From NCBI RefSeq assembly GCF_030697375.1, contig NZ_JAUYQD010000044.1, positions 62,001 to 126,000 on the forward strand: a DNA stretch of 64,000 nucleotides, read 5' to 3'. Position numbers and translations under genes: made by a program. The notes under the pieces were generated by a model. That model was not told the DNA's origin. It searched no databases and was given only the letters and a program-made list of their open reading frames with translations. Positions 46,767 through 55,498 of the stretch are shown in pieces (positions within the stretch are counted from its first letter, which is position 1; every line of letters starts with the position of its first letter). The DNA comes from Rhodoferax sp. GTDB lineage: Bacteria > Pseudomonadota > Gammaproteobacteria > Burkholderiales > Burkholderiaceae_C.

Positions 46767-47456
46767 GTGACTTTAGCCACGCCCCTGGATGCCCACAACT
46801 CGCATCCCGTGGACACCGAACGACGCCCCCATCCCCCGCGAAAGACACCGCGCCAGACGCGTTCCAAACATCTGGTGGAGGCCATTTTGGAGGCTGCGGC
46901 TCGTGTTTTCGACCAACATGGGTTCGAGCGCGGCACCACCAACCGCATCGCAGAACTGGCTGGCGTGAGTGTGGGCTCGCTGTACCAGTACTTTCCCAAC
47001 AAAAAAGCCCTGGTCACGGCCCTGCATGCGCGCCATATGCAGGAAGTGGGGCAGCTTATCGGCCAGGATCTGCGTGACGGCGCAACGCAACCCTTGGCGG
47101 CAAGCATTGACCACCTGGTGTTCTCGCTGCTGCAAATCCACCACCAAAACGCCCGCTTGCAACGGGTGCTGCACATGGAAATGCCGTTCTACCGACCCGA
47201 CCCCGTGGGAGAGCCTTTGGCGTCCACCCCTGCCCAGGATCTGATGGCGGTGCTGCAGGCACACCGCGCGGAGTTGGCCACGCCCGACCTGGACCAAGCC
47301 GCCGCAATGGTGCTGCACATGGGAGAAGCGCTGGTCCATGCCGCCGTGCTGAACCCACCCCCCGGGCTGGGACTGCCCGCGTTGGCCGAAGGGATTTCCC
47401 AAGCGCTCCAGGGCTATTTGCTGCGTCCGCGCGTGGACGCTGGCGCAAGGGGATAG
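46767..47456 (+). CDS. TetR-family transcriptional regulator
   Basis: A 229-residue regulator. The helix-turn-helix lies at about 45-85 (AARVFDQHGFERGTTNRIAELAGVSVGSLYQYFPNKKAL), a textbook TetR N-terminus after a basic leader (RKTPRQTRSKHLVEAIL). The C-terminal ligand domain is variable. The start GTG 46767 has an AAGAGG site 6 nt upstream; an in-frame TTG at 46728 overlaps the divergent gene and is less likely. It probably controls the methyltransferase gene next to it. Confidence 0.9.
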   Translation: MTLATPLDAHNSHPVDTERRPHPPRKTPRQTRSKHLVEAILEAAARVFDQHGFERGTTNRIAELAGVSVGSLYQYFPNKKALVTALHARHMQEVGQLIGQDLRDGATQPLAASIDHLVFSLLQIHHQNARLQRVLHMEMPFYRPDPVGEPLASTPAQDLMAVLQAHRAELATPDLDQAAAMVLHMGEALVHAAVLNPPPGLGLPALAEGISQALQGYLLRPRVDAGARG

Positions 47457-47556
47457 CGCTTGCTGCACCCCGGCGCTCCCGCCGCCAAGCTCAAGTTGGG
47501 CCCCAATTGACAATCCCCATGGCACAGGCCATGGAGCGGCGCGTGGCCTCCGTACA

Positions 47557-48747
47557 ATGGGCCCCGTGAATTCACGCATGCCCCTCTCACTGACCCCCAT
47601 GGATCTTGGTGCCGAAACGGTGGCGCTGGTCCCTGCCCGCGCCCTGTCATGGCACCGGGTGCAATTGCCCGCTGGCACGCTGGCCCGTGGTCTCTTTGCC
47701 GAACGCAGTGCACCGCGCCTGCGTGCGGTGCTGGAAGGCATGCTGGAAGACCAGTTGCTGGACGAGCCCGCACAACTGCACTTTGCCTTGCAACCCGATG
47801 CCCGCGACGATGCCCCGGTGTGGGTGGCGGTGTGCCACCGGCAATGGCTGCAAGACGCGCTGAACGCGCTGCAGCAAGCCGGACACACACCGCAGCGCGT
47901 GGTGCCTGAATGGGCGCCCGACACTGCAGCCCAAGCAGAGAACGCCCCCCCTGCCCCCCGGTGGGTCACGGGGGACGCGGATGCCCCCCAACTGGTGTGG
48001 GCGGACCACCAGGGCGTGCACACCTGGCCCCTGCCGGCCCACCAGGGCGAGGCAGGGGTGACGCAAAACAACCTGCACAGCCTGTTGCCCGCCGATGCGG
48101 AGCTGCTGGCCGAGCCCGCCGTGGCCGAACTGGCCGAACACCTGCTGCACCGCACGGCCCGCGTGGTCAGCCCGGCGCAACGCCTGCAAGACGCCGCGCA
48201 GTCCGCTTGGGATCTGGCGCAATTTGACCTGGCGCGGCGCAACCCCTGGCTGGCGCGGCTGGGTGGTGCAGTCAACACGGTGGCGCGTGCGCCGCAGTGG
48301 CGCCCCGCCCGCTGGGCCGCCATCGGACTGGTGGCGGTGCAGGTGCTGGGCCTCAACGCCTTTGCCTGGCGCGCACAGGCGCAGTTGGAACAACAACGCG
48401 TCGCCATCCGCAACACACTCACCACAACCTTCCCGGACATCACCGTGGTGGTGGACGCCCCCCTGCAGATGGAGCGTGCGGTGGGCGCCCTGCGCCAGAG
48501 CAGCGGCAACGCATCCAGCCGGGACCTGGAGGCCCTGCTCAGCGCCTTGGGCTCTTCCCCAGCCCAAACCCTCGCCAGCGCGCCCCCCACCGCGATGGAC
48601 TTTGCCGCAGGCGAGCTGCGGCTGACCGGTGGCAACTACAGCCCGGAAAACGTCGGTGCATTGGATGCCATCCTGCAAACCCAAGGCTTGACCAGCAGCT
48701 ACGACGGCGGTGCCCTGGTGCTCAAAGTCCGAAATTCCGCCCCATGA
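47557..48747 (+). CDS. gspL: Type II secretion protein L
   Basis: An inner-membrane platform protein of up to 396 residues. An N-terminal actin-like cytoplasmic domain (about 1-235), which docks the ATPase GspE, precedes one membrane helix (RWAAIGLVAVQVLGLNAFAW, about 249-268) and a ferredoxin-like periplasmic domain that pairs with GspM. Recognition rests on this layout and on gspM, gspN, gspD and gspE following. Later in-frame ATGs at 47578 and 47599 are possible starts; no ribosome site decides. It overlaps gspM by ATGA. Confidence 0.85.
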   Translation: MGPVNSRMPLSLTPMDLGAETVALVPARALSWHRVQLPAGTLARGLFAERSAPRLRAVLEGMLEDQLLDEPAQLHFALQPDARDDAPVWVAVCHRQWLQDALNALQQAGHTPQRVVPEWAPDTAAQAENAPPAPRWVTGDADAPQLVWADHQGVHTWPLPAHQGEAGVTQNNLHSLLPADAELLAEPAVAELAEHLLHRTARVVSPAQRLQDAAQSAWDLAQFDLARRNPWLARLGGAVNTVARAPQWRPARWAAIGLVAVQVLGLNAFAWRAQAQLEQQRVAIRNTLTTTFPDITVVVDAPLQMERAVGALRQSSGNASSRDLEALLSALGSSPAQTLASAPPTAMDFAAGELRLTGGNYSPENVGALDAILQTQGLTSSYDGGALVLKVRNSAP

Positions 48748-49220
48748 ACAGCACACAAATCCAAGCCTGGTGGGCGCAACGGGCTCCACGTGAAAAAACC
48801 ATACTGCAATTCGCCGCCCTGCTGGTGGCAGCGGCCCTGCTGTGGTCGGTCGCATTGGCCCCGGCCCTGCGCACTCTGCGCACCTTTGACGACAAACACC
48901 GATCCCAGGAAGCCCAGCTGCAGGCCATGCTGCGCTTGCAAGCCCAAGCCCAGTCCCTGCAATCGCAGCCACGCCTGTCGCAGGCCGCCGCCCTGCAGGC
49001 ACTGCAAACCTCGGTACAACAGGTTCTGGGCCCCAAGGCCGACTTCTCCAACAACGCAGGCAATGCCACCGTGACCTTGCGCGGCGTCAGTGCCGAGGCC
49101 TTGGCCCAGTGGCTGGCCAGCGCCCGCACCGAAGCACACGCCAGCCCGGTGCAAGCGCGCCTGTCCCGCACCGGCAACACCTGGAGCGGCACCCTGCAAA
49201 TGGGCCTGTCTGCGCCCTGA
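48744..49220 (+). CDS. gspM: Type II secretion protein M
   Basis: A 158-residue bitopic protein. A short cytoplasmic start (WWAQRAPREKTIL, typical of GspM) leads to one membrane helix (about 21-41) and a periplasmic region with a helix (LRTFDDKHRSQEAQLQAMLRLQAQAQSLQ) and a small ferredoxin-like domain. It stabilises GspL in the assembly platform. It overlaps gspL; gspN starts 19 nt later. Confidence 0.9.
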   Translation: MNSTQIQAWWAQRAPREKTILQFAALLVAAALLWSVALAPALRTLRTFDDKHRSQEAQLQAMLRLQAQAQSLQSQPRLSQAAALQALQTSVQQVLGPKADFSNNAGNATVTLRGVSAEALAQWLASARTEAHASPVQARLSRTGNTWSGTLQMGLSAP

Positions 49221-49239
49221 CCGATTGGTTTGACCCTCC

Positions 49240-50058
49240 ATGCGCGCCCACCCCCAACATGCCACCACGCCGCGCCATCCGGCAGCGCCTTGGCGCTGGG
49301 CGGCTGCAGGCGCCCTGCTGGGCGCCCTGCTGAGCACCGTGGTGTACGCCCCTGCGCGCTGGCTGGCACAGGGCCTGGCCCAGGCCAGCGATGCGCGGGT
49401 GCAATTGCGGCAAGCCCAGGGCACGGTGTGGCAAGGCTCAGCCCAACTGGTGCTGGGCGCCGGCAGTGGCAGCCAAGCCCACACCGCACTGCCCGGCCGC
49501 GTGCAATGGCAGCTGCGCCCCAGTCTGCGGGGCCTGCAACTGGCGCTGCAAGCCCCCTGCTGCCTCAAACAAGATTGGGTGTGGACCGCCACGCCCGGCT
49601 TCACGGGTGTGCAGTTGGTCTTGTCGGACCAGCCCGCAGCACAGCCTTCGGTATGGCCCAGCGCGCTGCTGGCGGGCTTGGGCACGCCCTGGAACACCTT
49701 GCAACTGCAGGGTGCGCTGGCACTCTCTACCCAACAATTGACGCTGCTGTGGCACTCGGGCGACTGGTCCCTGGCCGGACGGGCCCAGTTGGACGCCACC
49801 GGCCTGTCCAGCAGCCTGTCCACCCTCAAGCCCATGGGCAGCTACCGCTTGGGTCTGACGGGCGGGCCCTCCCCCACGCTGGATCTGTCCACGCTTGAAG
49901 GCAGCCTGCGCTTGAGTGGCTCCGGCCGCTGGGTCGGTGGGCAGCTGCGCTTTGAGGGCGAGGCCAGCGCCGCGCCTGAACGCGCCGACGCCTTGGGCAA
50001 TCTTCTCAACATCATTGGTCGGCGCGAGGGCGCACGCTCCATCATTAAAGTGGGCTAA
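49240..50058 (+). CDS. gspN: Type II secretion protein N
   Basis: A 272-residue GspN. One N-terminal membrane helix (WRWAAAGALLGALLSTVVYAPARWLAQGL, about 18-46) is followed by a periplasmic region with family blocks QLRQAQGTVWQGSAQLVLG, VQWQLRP and, near the end, LNIIGRREGARSIIKVG. GspN is an optional subunit of the apparatus whose exact role is poorly known. It sits in the standard Burkholderiales order M-N-D, and gspD starts 6 nt later. Confidence 0.9.
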   Translation: MRAHPQHATTPRHPAAPWRWAAAGALLGALLSTVVYAPARWLAQGLAQASDARVQLRQAQGTVWQGSAQLVLGAGSGSQAHTALPGRVQWQLRPSLRGLQLALQAPCCLKQDWVWTATPGFTGVQLVLSDQPAAQPSVWPSALLAGLGTPWNTLQLQGALALSTQQLTLLWHSGDWSLAGRAQLDATGLSSSLSTLKPMGSYRLGLTGGPSPTLDLSTLEGSLRLSGSGRWVGGQLRFEGEASAAPERADALGNLLNIIGRREGARSIIKVG

Positions 50059-50064
50059 AACCGC

Positions 50065-52203
50065 ATGCAACTACGAACACCCCCTTCTGCCAAGCCGATG
50101 CAACGCACTGCTTTCGCTACTTTTTTAATAGCTGCTTGCGCACTATTGACGGGGGCTACAGCCATATTTCCCTTCAACGCACGGGCGCAAACCGCGCTCA
50201 GCGCCCCCAAGCGCGGCGAACCCATTACGCTGAACTTCAACAGCGCCGAGATCGAAGCCGTGGCCCGTACCATGGCCACCGTGACCGGGCGCAATGTGGT
50301 GGTGGACCCGCGCGTCAAAGGCACCATCACCCTCACCACCGACACGCCCGTCACTCCGGCCGTGGCCTACAACCAGTTTCTGGCTACGTTGCGCATGCAG
50401 GGTTACACCGTAGTACAGACGGAAGGCCTGGACAAGGTGGTGCCCGAGGCCGATGCCAAGCTGCAAGGCGGCTCGGTCATGGTGCTGGATGCCGACAGTC
50501 CCGGCAAGGCCGGTGCGGCAGGCAACCAGTTGATGACGCAGATCATTCGCCTGCAATACGAAAGCGCCAACAACCTGGTGGCCGTGCTGCGCCCGCTGAT
50601 CAGCCCCAACAACCCGATCAACGTCAACCCCGGCAACAATTCGCTGGTGATTACCGACTACGCCGACAACCTGCGCCGGCTGGCGCGCATCGTGGCCGCA
50701 CTGGACATTCCCAATGCCACCAATGTGGAAATCATTGCGCTCCAAAACGCCATTGCGTCCGATTTGGCACCCTTGGTCTTGCGGCTGCTGGAAAGCTCGG
50801 GCGGTGCGGCCCCCTCAGGCCAGGGCGACAGCAGCTTCAAAACCACCATCGTGGCCGAACCGCGCTCCAACACCCTGATTCTGCGGGCCGCCAACCAGGC
50901 CCGGCTGGCCCTGGCCAAGTCGCTGATCGACAAGCTGGACCAGCCCTCGGGCAATACCAGCAACGGGGCGGCCGGCAATATTTACGTGGTGTACCTGAAA
51001 AACGCCAACGCCACCCAGTTGGCCACCACCTTGCGCGCTGCGCTCAGCGGTGAGGCGCGTGCCACGCCTTCGGCGGGCGGTACAAGCGCCAGCACACCGG
51101 GCGCAGCGGTCGCCAGCGCGGCGGCCAACAGCGGGTCCTCCACCGGTGGCCAGATCCAGGCGGACCCCACCACCAATGCCCTGATCATCACCGCCAGCGA
51201 ACCCCAGTACCGCCAGTTACGCGCCGTCATCGACAAGCTTGACGCCCGCCGCGCCCAGGTGTTTGTGGAAAGCCTGATTGCCGAGGTCAGCGCCGACAAG
51301 GCGGCCGAATTCGGCATCCAGTGGCAAGGCGCCCTGGGCAAGGCGGGAGACGCCACCATCGGGCTGCTGGGCACCAACTTTGGCGACAAAGGCAAAAACA
51401 TCATCACGCTGGCCACGCAGGGTGCCACCGGCACCGTGGCACCCGGGCGGGGTATCAACCTGGGCGCTGCCACCCAGACCAATGGCGTCTATATGCTGGG
51501 CTTTTTGGCCCGCTTTTTGGAGACCAGCGGCAGCGGCAACGTGTTGTCCACGCCCAATTTGCTAACCCTGGACAACGAGGAGGCCAAAATCACCATCGGC
51601 CAAAACGTCCCTTTTGTCACCGGCCAGTTCACCAACACCGGGTCTTCCGGCGGTTCGGTCAATCCGTTCCAGACCGTGGAGCGCAAAGACGTGGGCCTGA
51701 CGCTGAAGGTCAAGCCGCAGATCAGTGAAAACGGCACGGTCAAACTGACGGTGTTTCAAGAAATCTCCAGCGTGCTGGCCTCCACCGCCAACGCCGTCAA
51801 CGGCCCCACCACCAGCAAGCGCACCTTCGAAACCAATGTGCTGGTGGACGACGGGGCGGTGGTGGTGCTGGGCGGCCTGTTGTCGGACGAATACGCGGGC
51901 GACCAGGAAAAAGTGCCCGGCCTGGGCGACCTGCCCTTCTTTGGCAACTTGTTCAAGAGCGAAGCCCGCTCCCGCAAGAAAACCAATTTGATGGTGTTTT
52001 TGCGCCCGGTGGTGGTGCGTGATGCCGCGGCCTCCGACCGCCTGTCGCTGGACCGCTACGAACAGATGCGCTCCGGCCAAAAAGAGGCCCAGCCCGAACC
52101 CAGCAGCCTGGTGCCCATCAACGAAGCACCGATGATGTTGCAATTCCAACGTTCGCCACCGGTGATCACCCCCTTGATGGCACCCAGCACCGCGACCCCC
52201 TGA
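50065..52203 (+). CDS. gspD: Type II secretion secretin GspD with repeat-encoded signal peptide
   Basis: A 712-residue outer-membrane secretin. The signal peptide core (about residues 16-35, FATFLIAACALLTGATAIF) is encoded by repeat I; cleavage probably follows ARA (near 41). Mature GspD starts with the N0 domain (ITLNFNSAEIEAVARTMATVTGRNVVVDPRVKG), then N1-N3 repeats (YESANNLVAVLRPLI, EIIALQNAIASDLAPLV, YLKNANATQLATTLRAAL), a Gly/Ala/Ser-rich linker and the secretin domain (VPFVTGQ, VGLTLKVKPQI, VVLGGLLSDE, VPGLGDLPFFGNLFKS). The gene follows gspN by 6 nt and precedes gspE by 4 nt. Confidence 0.97.
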   Translation: MQLRTPPSAKPMQRTAFATFLIAACALLTGATAIFPFNARAQTALSAPKRGEPITLNFNSAEIEAVARTMATVTGRNVVVDPRVKGTITLTTDTPVTPAVAYNQFLATLRMQGYTVVQTEGLDKVVPEADAKLQGGSVMVLDADSPGKAGAAGNQLMTQIIRLQYESANNLVAVLRPLISPNNPINVNPGNNSLVITDYADNLRRLARIVAALDIPNATNVEIIALQNAIASDLAPLVLRLLESSGGAAPSGQGDSSFKTTIVAEPRSNTLILRAANQARLALAKSLIDKLDQPSGNTSNGAAGNIYVVYLKNANATQLATTLRAALSGEARATPSAGGTSASTPGAAVASAAANSGSSTGGQIQADPTTNALIITASEPQYRQLRAVIDKLDARRAQVFVESLIAEVSADKAAEFGIQWQGALGKAGDATIGLLGTNFGDKGKNIITLATQGATGTVAPGRGINLGAATQTNGVYMLGFLARFLETSGSGNVLSTPNLLTLDNEEAKITIGQNVPFVTGQFTNTGSSGGSVNPFQTVERKDVGLTLKVKPQISENGTVKLTVFQEISSVLASTANAVNGPTTSKRTFETNVLVDDGAVVVLGGLLSDEYAGDQEKVPGLGDLPFFGNLFKSEARSRKKTNLMVFLRPVVVRDAAASDRLSLDRYEQMRSGQKEAQPEPSSLVPINEAPMMLQFQRSPPVITPLMAPSTATP
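50112..50170 (+). repeat. Repeat I copy 8 (encodes GspD signal peptide core)
   Basis: TTTCGCTACTTTTTTAATAG, then CTGCTTGCGCACTATTG, then ACGGGGGCTACAGCCATATTTC. It is almost identical to the copy at 12694 in the central block and is in the same reading frame. Confidence 0.92.
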
Positions 52204-52207
52204 GCCC

Positions 52208-53596
52208 ATGAGCTACCCCCTGCCCTACGCCTTTGCCCGCACCCAGCAACTGCTGCTGGAGGACCAGACGGGCACGCTTACGCTGTGGGTACATGCGGCC
52301 ACCCCGGCCTCGGCCCTGGGCGAGGTGCTGCGCAAGTACGACCCGCAGCACATCGAGACCCTGGACGCCCCTACGCTCACCCAGCGCATCAGCGTGGCTT
52401 ACGCCCAGGGCGAGTCCAGCGCCGCTACCGTGATGAGCGAGGTGCAGGGCGACGCCGATTTTTCCCGCATGATGCAGGAGCTGCCCGCCGTGGAAGACCT
52501 GCTGGAAACGGCCGACGACGCGCCCATCATCCGCATGCTCAATGCGCTCTTGACCCAGGCCGCGCGCGACGGTGCCAGCGACATCCACATCGAACCCTAC
52601 GAGCGCCACTCGGTGGTGCGCTTTCGGGTGGATGGCACCCTGCGCGAAGTGGTGCAGTCGCACCGGGCCTTGCATGCGGCGCTGATCTCGCGCCTGAAGA
52701 TCATGGCGGACCTGGATATTTCCGAAAAACGCCTGCCGCAAGACGGCCGCATCAGTCTGCGCATCGGCACCCGTGCGGTGGACGTGCGGGTCAGCACCCT
52801 GCCCAGCGCGCACGGCGAGCGCGCCGTGCTGCGCCTCTTGGACAAGAGCCAGGACCAGTTGAGCCTGGAAGCGGTGGGCATGCAAGGCGAGGTGCTGAAC
52901 CGCTTTGAAGGGCTGATCGCCCAGCCCCACGGCATCATCCTGGTGACCGGCCCCACCGGTTCGGGCAAAACCACCACGCTGTATGCCTCGCTGGGCCGGC
53001 TGGACGCCTCACGGCAAAACATCATGACGGTGGAAGATCCGATTGAGTACGAACTGCCCGGCGTCGGCCAGACCCAGGTCAACCCCAAGATCGACCTGAC
53101 TTTTGCCAAGGCCCTGCGCGCCATCTTGCGCCAGGACCCGGACGTGATCATGATCGGCGAAATCCGTGACTTCGAGACCGCACAAATCGCCATCCAGGCC
53201 TCGCTCACCGGCCACCTGGTACTGGCCACGCTGCACACCAACGACGCCGCCAGCGCCGTGACCCGGCTGACCGACATGGGCGTGGAGCCCTTCTTGCTGA
53301 GTTCGTCCCTGCGCGGCGTGCTGGCGCAGCGCCTGGTGCGCAAGCTGTGCACCGCCTGCAGTGGTGCGGGCTGTGCCCGCTGCGGCCACACCGGCTACCA
53401 GGGCCGCACCGGGGTGTTTGAGCTCTTACGGGTGGACGAAGCGATTGCCGCACAAATCCACCACCAGGCCCCGGAAGCCGAGATCCGCACCGCCGCCCTG
53501 CAAGGCGGCATGGTGCTGATGCGCGAAGACGGCGAACGCCTGGTGCAAAACGGCCTGACCAGCCGCGAGGAATTGCTGCGGGTGGTGCGGGACTAG
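52208..53596 (+). CDS. gspE: Type II secretion ATPase GspE
   Basis: A 462-residue ATPase driving pseudopilus assembly. It has N-terminal N1E/N2E-type parts (about 1-130), Walker A GPTGSGKTTT (about residue 246), an Asp box, the Walker B region MIGEIRDFETAQIA and the His box TGHLVLATLHTNDA. The metal-binding cysteines are in LCTACSGAGCARCG, so the two CxxC pairs are only four residues apart; most GspE proteins have over 20 between them. A minus-strand block follows, and gspF, normally next, is 5.4 kb downstream. Confidence 0.95.
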   Translation: MSYPLPYAFARTQQLLLEDQTGTLTLWVHAATPASALGEVLRKYDPQHIETLDAPTLTQRISVAYAQGESSAATVMSEVQGDADFSRMMQELPAVEDLLETADDAPIIRMLNALLTQAARDGASDIHIEPYERHSVVRFRVDGTLREVVQSHRALHAALISRLKIMADLDISEKRLPQDGRISLRIGTRAVDVRVSTLPSAHGERAVLRLLDKSQDQLSLEAVGMQGEVLNRFEGLIAQPHGIILVTGPTGSGKTTTLYASLGRLDASRQNIMTVEDPIEYELPGVGQTQVNPKIDLTFAKALRAILRQDPDVIMIGEIRDFETAQIAIQASLTGHLVLATLHTNDAASAVTRLTDMGVEPFLLSSSLRGVLAQRLVRKLCTACSGAGCARCGHTGYQGRTGVFELLRVDEAIAAQIHHQAPEAEIRTAALQGGMVLMREDGERLVQNGLTSREELLRVVRD

Positions 53597-53614
53597 CCGG
53601 GTGCGTTGATCCGC

Positions 53615-54382
53615 CTACTCCGTGTATTTCTTGAGCAACTTGTCGTAGGTACCGTTTTGTTTGAGCGTACCCATCGCTTTGTCAAATTCGTCCCGTAGCG
53701 CCGTGTGGTTGCGCTTTTTTGAGAAGCCAAGGTAAGCGGGGATTTCCTGGATCGGCAGTTTCAACTCCCTCACCTCGGCCAACTTCCCCAACCGCTTGAA
53801 TTCATGGATCGCGCCATACCGGTTGCTGACCCAAATATCGAAGCGCCCAGCCAGCAGCTTGTCGATGCAGTTTTCAATCGTGTTGGCTGTGTCGGTGCGC
53901 ACAAGCCCCTCCTTGACCGCCGTATCAAACCGCTCGCCGTAGCTGGTTTTATTGACGACACCGATGGAATACGGCTTGAGCTTCGCGAAGTCACCATCGA
54001 ATTCAATCTTGGAGTCTTTCCGCACCCAAAAGGTAATGGGCTGGGTGACCACGGTCTCTTTTCCAAACAAGGTGATGGCTTCCCGCGCCGGGGTCTTGAA
54101 AAACGTAAAAATGCCATCTACGTCGCCATCCTCAAACATGCTTTGGGATCGCGCCCACGGGAAGAATTCAATCCCGACCTGGTGGTTCATCAATTTGAAA
54201 GCTTCCCGTATCACCTCCACCGCCAGCCCCTTTGCCTGGCCGTTTTCGGTGTATTCGTACGGTGGGTATTCCAGTGTCACAAGCTTGTACGAGCCCGCAA
54301 CAGCGGCGACGGGCAAAACCATGGCGGCGGCCAAGGCCAAGAATACGCGGGAAAGAAATCGGGGGGATACAAACCACATCAT
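53615..54382 (-). CDS. Periplasmic solute-binding protein (SBP_bac_3)
   Basis: A 255-residue exported protein. The signal peptide ends near AVAG (about 30). The mature part starts SYKLVTLEYPPYEYTENGQAKGLAVEVIREAF, the classic family 3 opening, and continues IFTFFKTPAREAITLFGKETVV, NCIDKLLAGRFDIWVSNRYGA and a C-terminal LKQNGTYDKLLKKY. It may bind amino acids or feed signalling; no transporter genes are adjacent. ATGs at 54382 and 54379 are both possible behind a GGAG site. It lies downstream of the lipase/foldase genes on the same strand, within the stretch that separates gspE from gspF. Confidence 0.85.
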   Translation of the reverse strand: MMWFVSPRFLSRVFLALAAAMVLPVAAVAGSYKLVTLEYPPYEYTENGQAKGLAVEVIREAFKLMNHQVGIEFFPWARSQSMFEDGDVDGIFTFFKTPAREAITLFGKETVVTQPITFWVRKDSKIEFDGDFAKLKPYSIGVVNKTSYGERFDTAVKEGLVRTDTANTIENCIDKLLAGRFDIWVSNRYGAIHEFKRLGKLAEVRELKLPIQEIPAYLGFSKKRNHTALRDEFDKAMGTLKQNGTYDKLLKKYTE

Positions 54383-54459
54383 GCTTCTCCAAGGGTGAAG
54401 GAAACTGGTCTCGCAGATCACTCTACACCCAAGCCCACCCCGCCACAAGCCGAACTTAC

Positions 54460-54510
54460 CCCCGCTTGCCCTCCCGGCCGCCCCAATCCGGCTGCAAGCC
54501 CCCCTGGCTG
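54460..54510 (-). repeat. Probable decayed repeat II copy
   Basis: On the minus strand, TTGGGGCGGCCGGGA matches 12 of 15 bases of the repeat II loop and is flanked by GCTTGC and GCAAGC. Downstream of the lipase foldase gene, in a gap of 140 nt. Confidence 0.4.
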
Positions 54511-54522
54511 ACCTACACGGCC

Positions 54523-55491
54523 TTACTGCTCGTAGGCCGCCAGACGGCGGCGCTCCTCTTCAGAAAATTGCGATTGCTGCAACTGGTTCAAGGCGGTTTG
54601 GCGCTCGGACTCGGGCGCATCGGCCTGGGATTTAAGCACTTTGCTGCGTTCACCCAAATACACCGCAATGCGGTCTTGCCAGGCCTTTTCTTCGCGGTCC
54701 ACTTCGGCCAGCCGCACTGCCGCTTGGGGGTCCAGCGCTTTGGCGCGCATGCGGTAGATGTCATCGTCGCTGGCGCCATTGGCCCGCATGGTTTGGGCGG
54801 TTTGCTCCACCTGGATCACCACACGGGGCGCCTCACGGTCGGCGCGCAGGGCGGCCGGCATATTGGCATCCAGCACGGCGATCTGGTCGCGTTTCTGGCT
54901 GGCACTCAAGGCGGTGTTCTGGTGAATCTCCAGCCGGGCCAGGGCGTCCATATCGTTGGCGTCTTCAAAACCAAACATGCCCTGCTCTTCTTCCACGCTG
55001 AAGATGCGGGCGCGCAAATCCTGCATGGCGATGAAGCGCTGGCGGATGGCTGCCACACCGGTGCCTTCGAGCTTCGGATCTTTTTCCAAATCGACCAAGG
55101 CGCGCTTGAACTCCAGGTAACGGCCCAACAAACGCTTGGCACCCAGCACCTGGTTCTGTGGCACGTTCTGGTCGATGGCGCGCTGGATCTCTTGGGTGAT
55201 CGACTCGATGCTCTGCTCACCCACTGCGCTGAGGTAATAGTCAAACATGCGCCGCAGTTCGCCATAGGCGAGCGCGCCGCTGCTTTGCCCAGGTGTTTGC
55301 CCCGACAGTGCGCGCACATCGCCATCGGGCACGGTGCCCTGCATGGAGGGTGCAAAGGTGGCACTGGCGGGCAACGCCAATGGGGCTGAAGGCGCTTCGG
55401 TGGCAGCGCTGCCTTGCCACAGCACCAGCCCTGCACTGAGCAGGGCCAGGCTGAGCAAGCCTAAACCGACATGGGTTCGGGTCAGCTTCAT
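54523..55491 (-). CDS. lifO: Lipase-specific foldase (lipase chaperone)
   Basis: A 322-residue membrane-anchored steric chaperone. One N-terminal helix (about 8-28) anchors it in the inner membrane; an Ala/Pro-rich variable linker (about 29-75) follows, then the folding domain with the signature RRMFDYYLSAVGE (about 80-92) and long helical repeats. The Rx1x2FDY(F/C)L motif is diagnostic for family I lipase foldases. It lies 7 nt after the nearest of three tandem lipase genes, so it may serve all three. Confidence 0.95.
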   Translation of the reverse strand: MKLTRTHVGLGLLSLALLSAGLVLWQGSAATEAPSAPLALPASATFAPSMQGTVPDGDVRALSGQTPGQSSGALAYGELRRMFDYYLSAVGEQSIESITQEIQRAIDQNVPQNQVLGAKRLLGRYLEFKRALVDLEKDPKLEGTGVAAIRQRFIAMQDLRARIFSVEEEQGMFGFEDANDMDALARLEIHQNTALSASQKRDQIAVLDANMPAALRADREAPRVVIQVEQTAQTMRANGASDDDIYRMRAKALDPQAAVRLAEVDREEKAWQDRIAVYLGERSKVLKSQADAPESERQTALNQLQQSQFSEEERRRLAAYEQ

Positions 55492-55498
55492 CGCCGTT

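Noticed and set aside
50112-50170. Lipoprotein signal in GspD (LIAAC)
   Set aside because: The lipobox-like pattern is followed by more hydrophobic residues and a good type I site (ARA); secretins of this type are usually cleaved by signal peptidase I.
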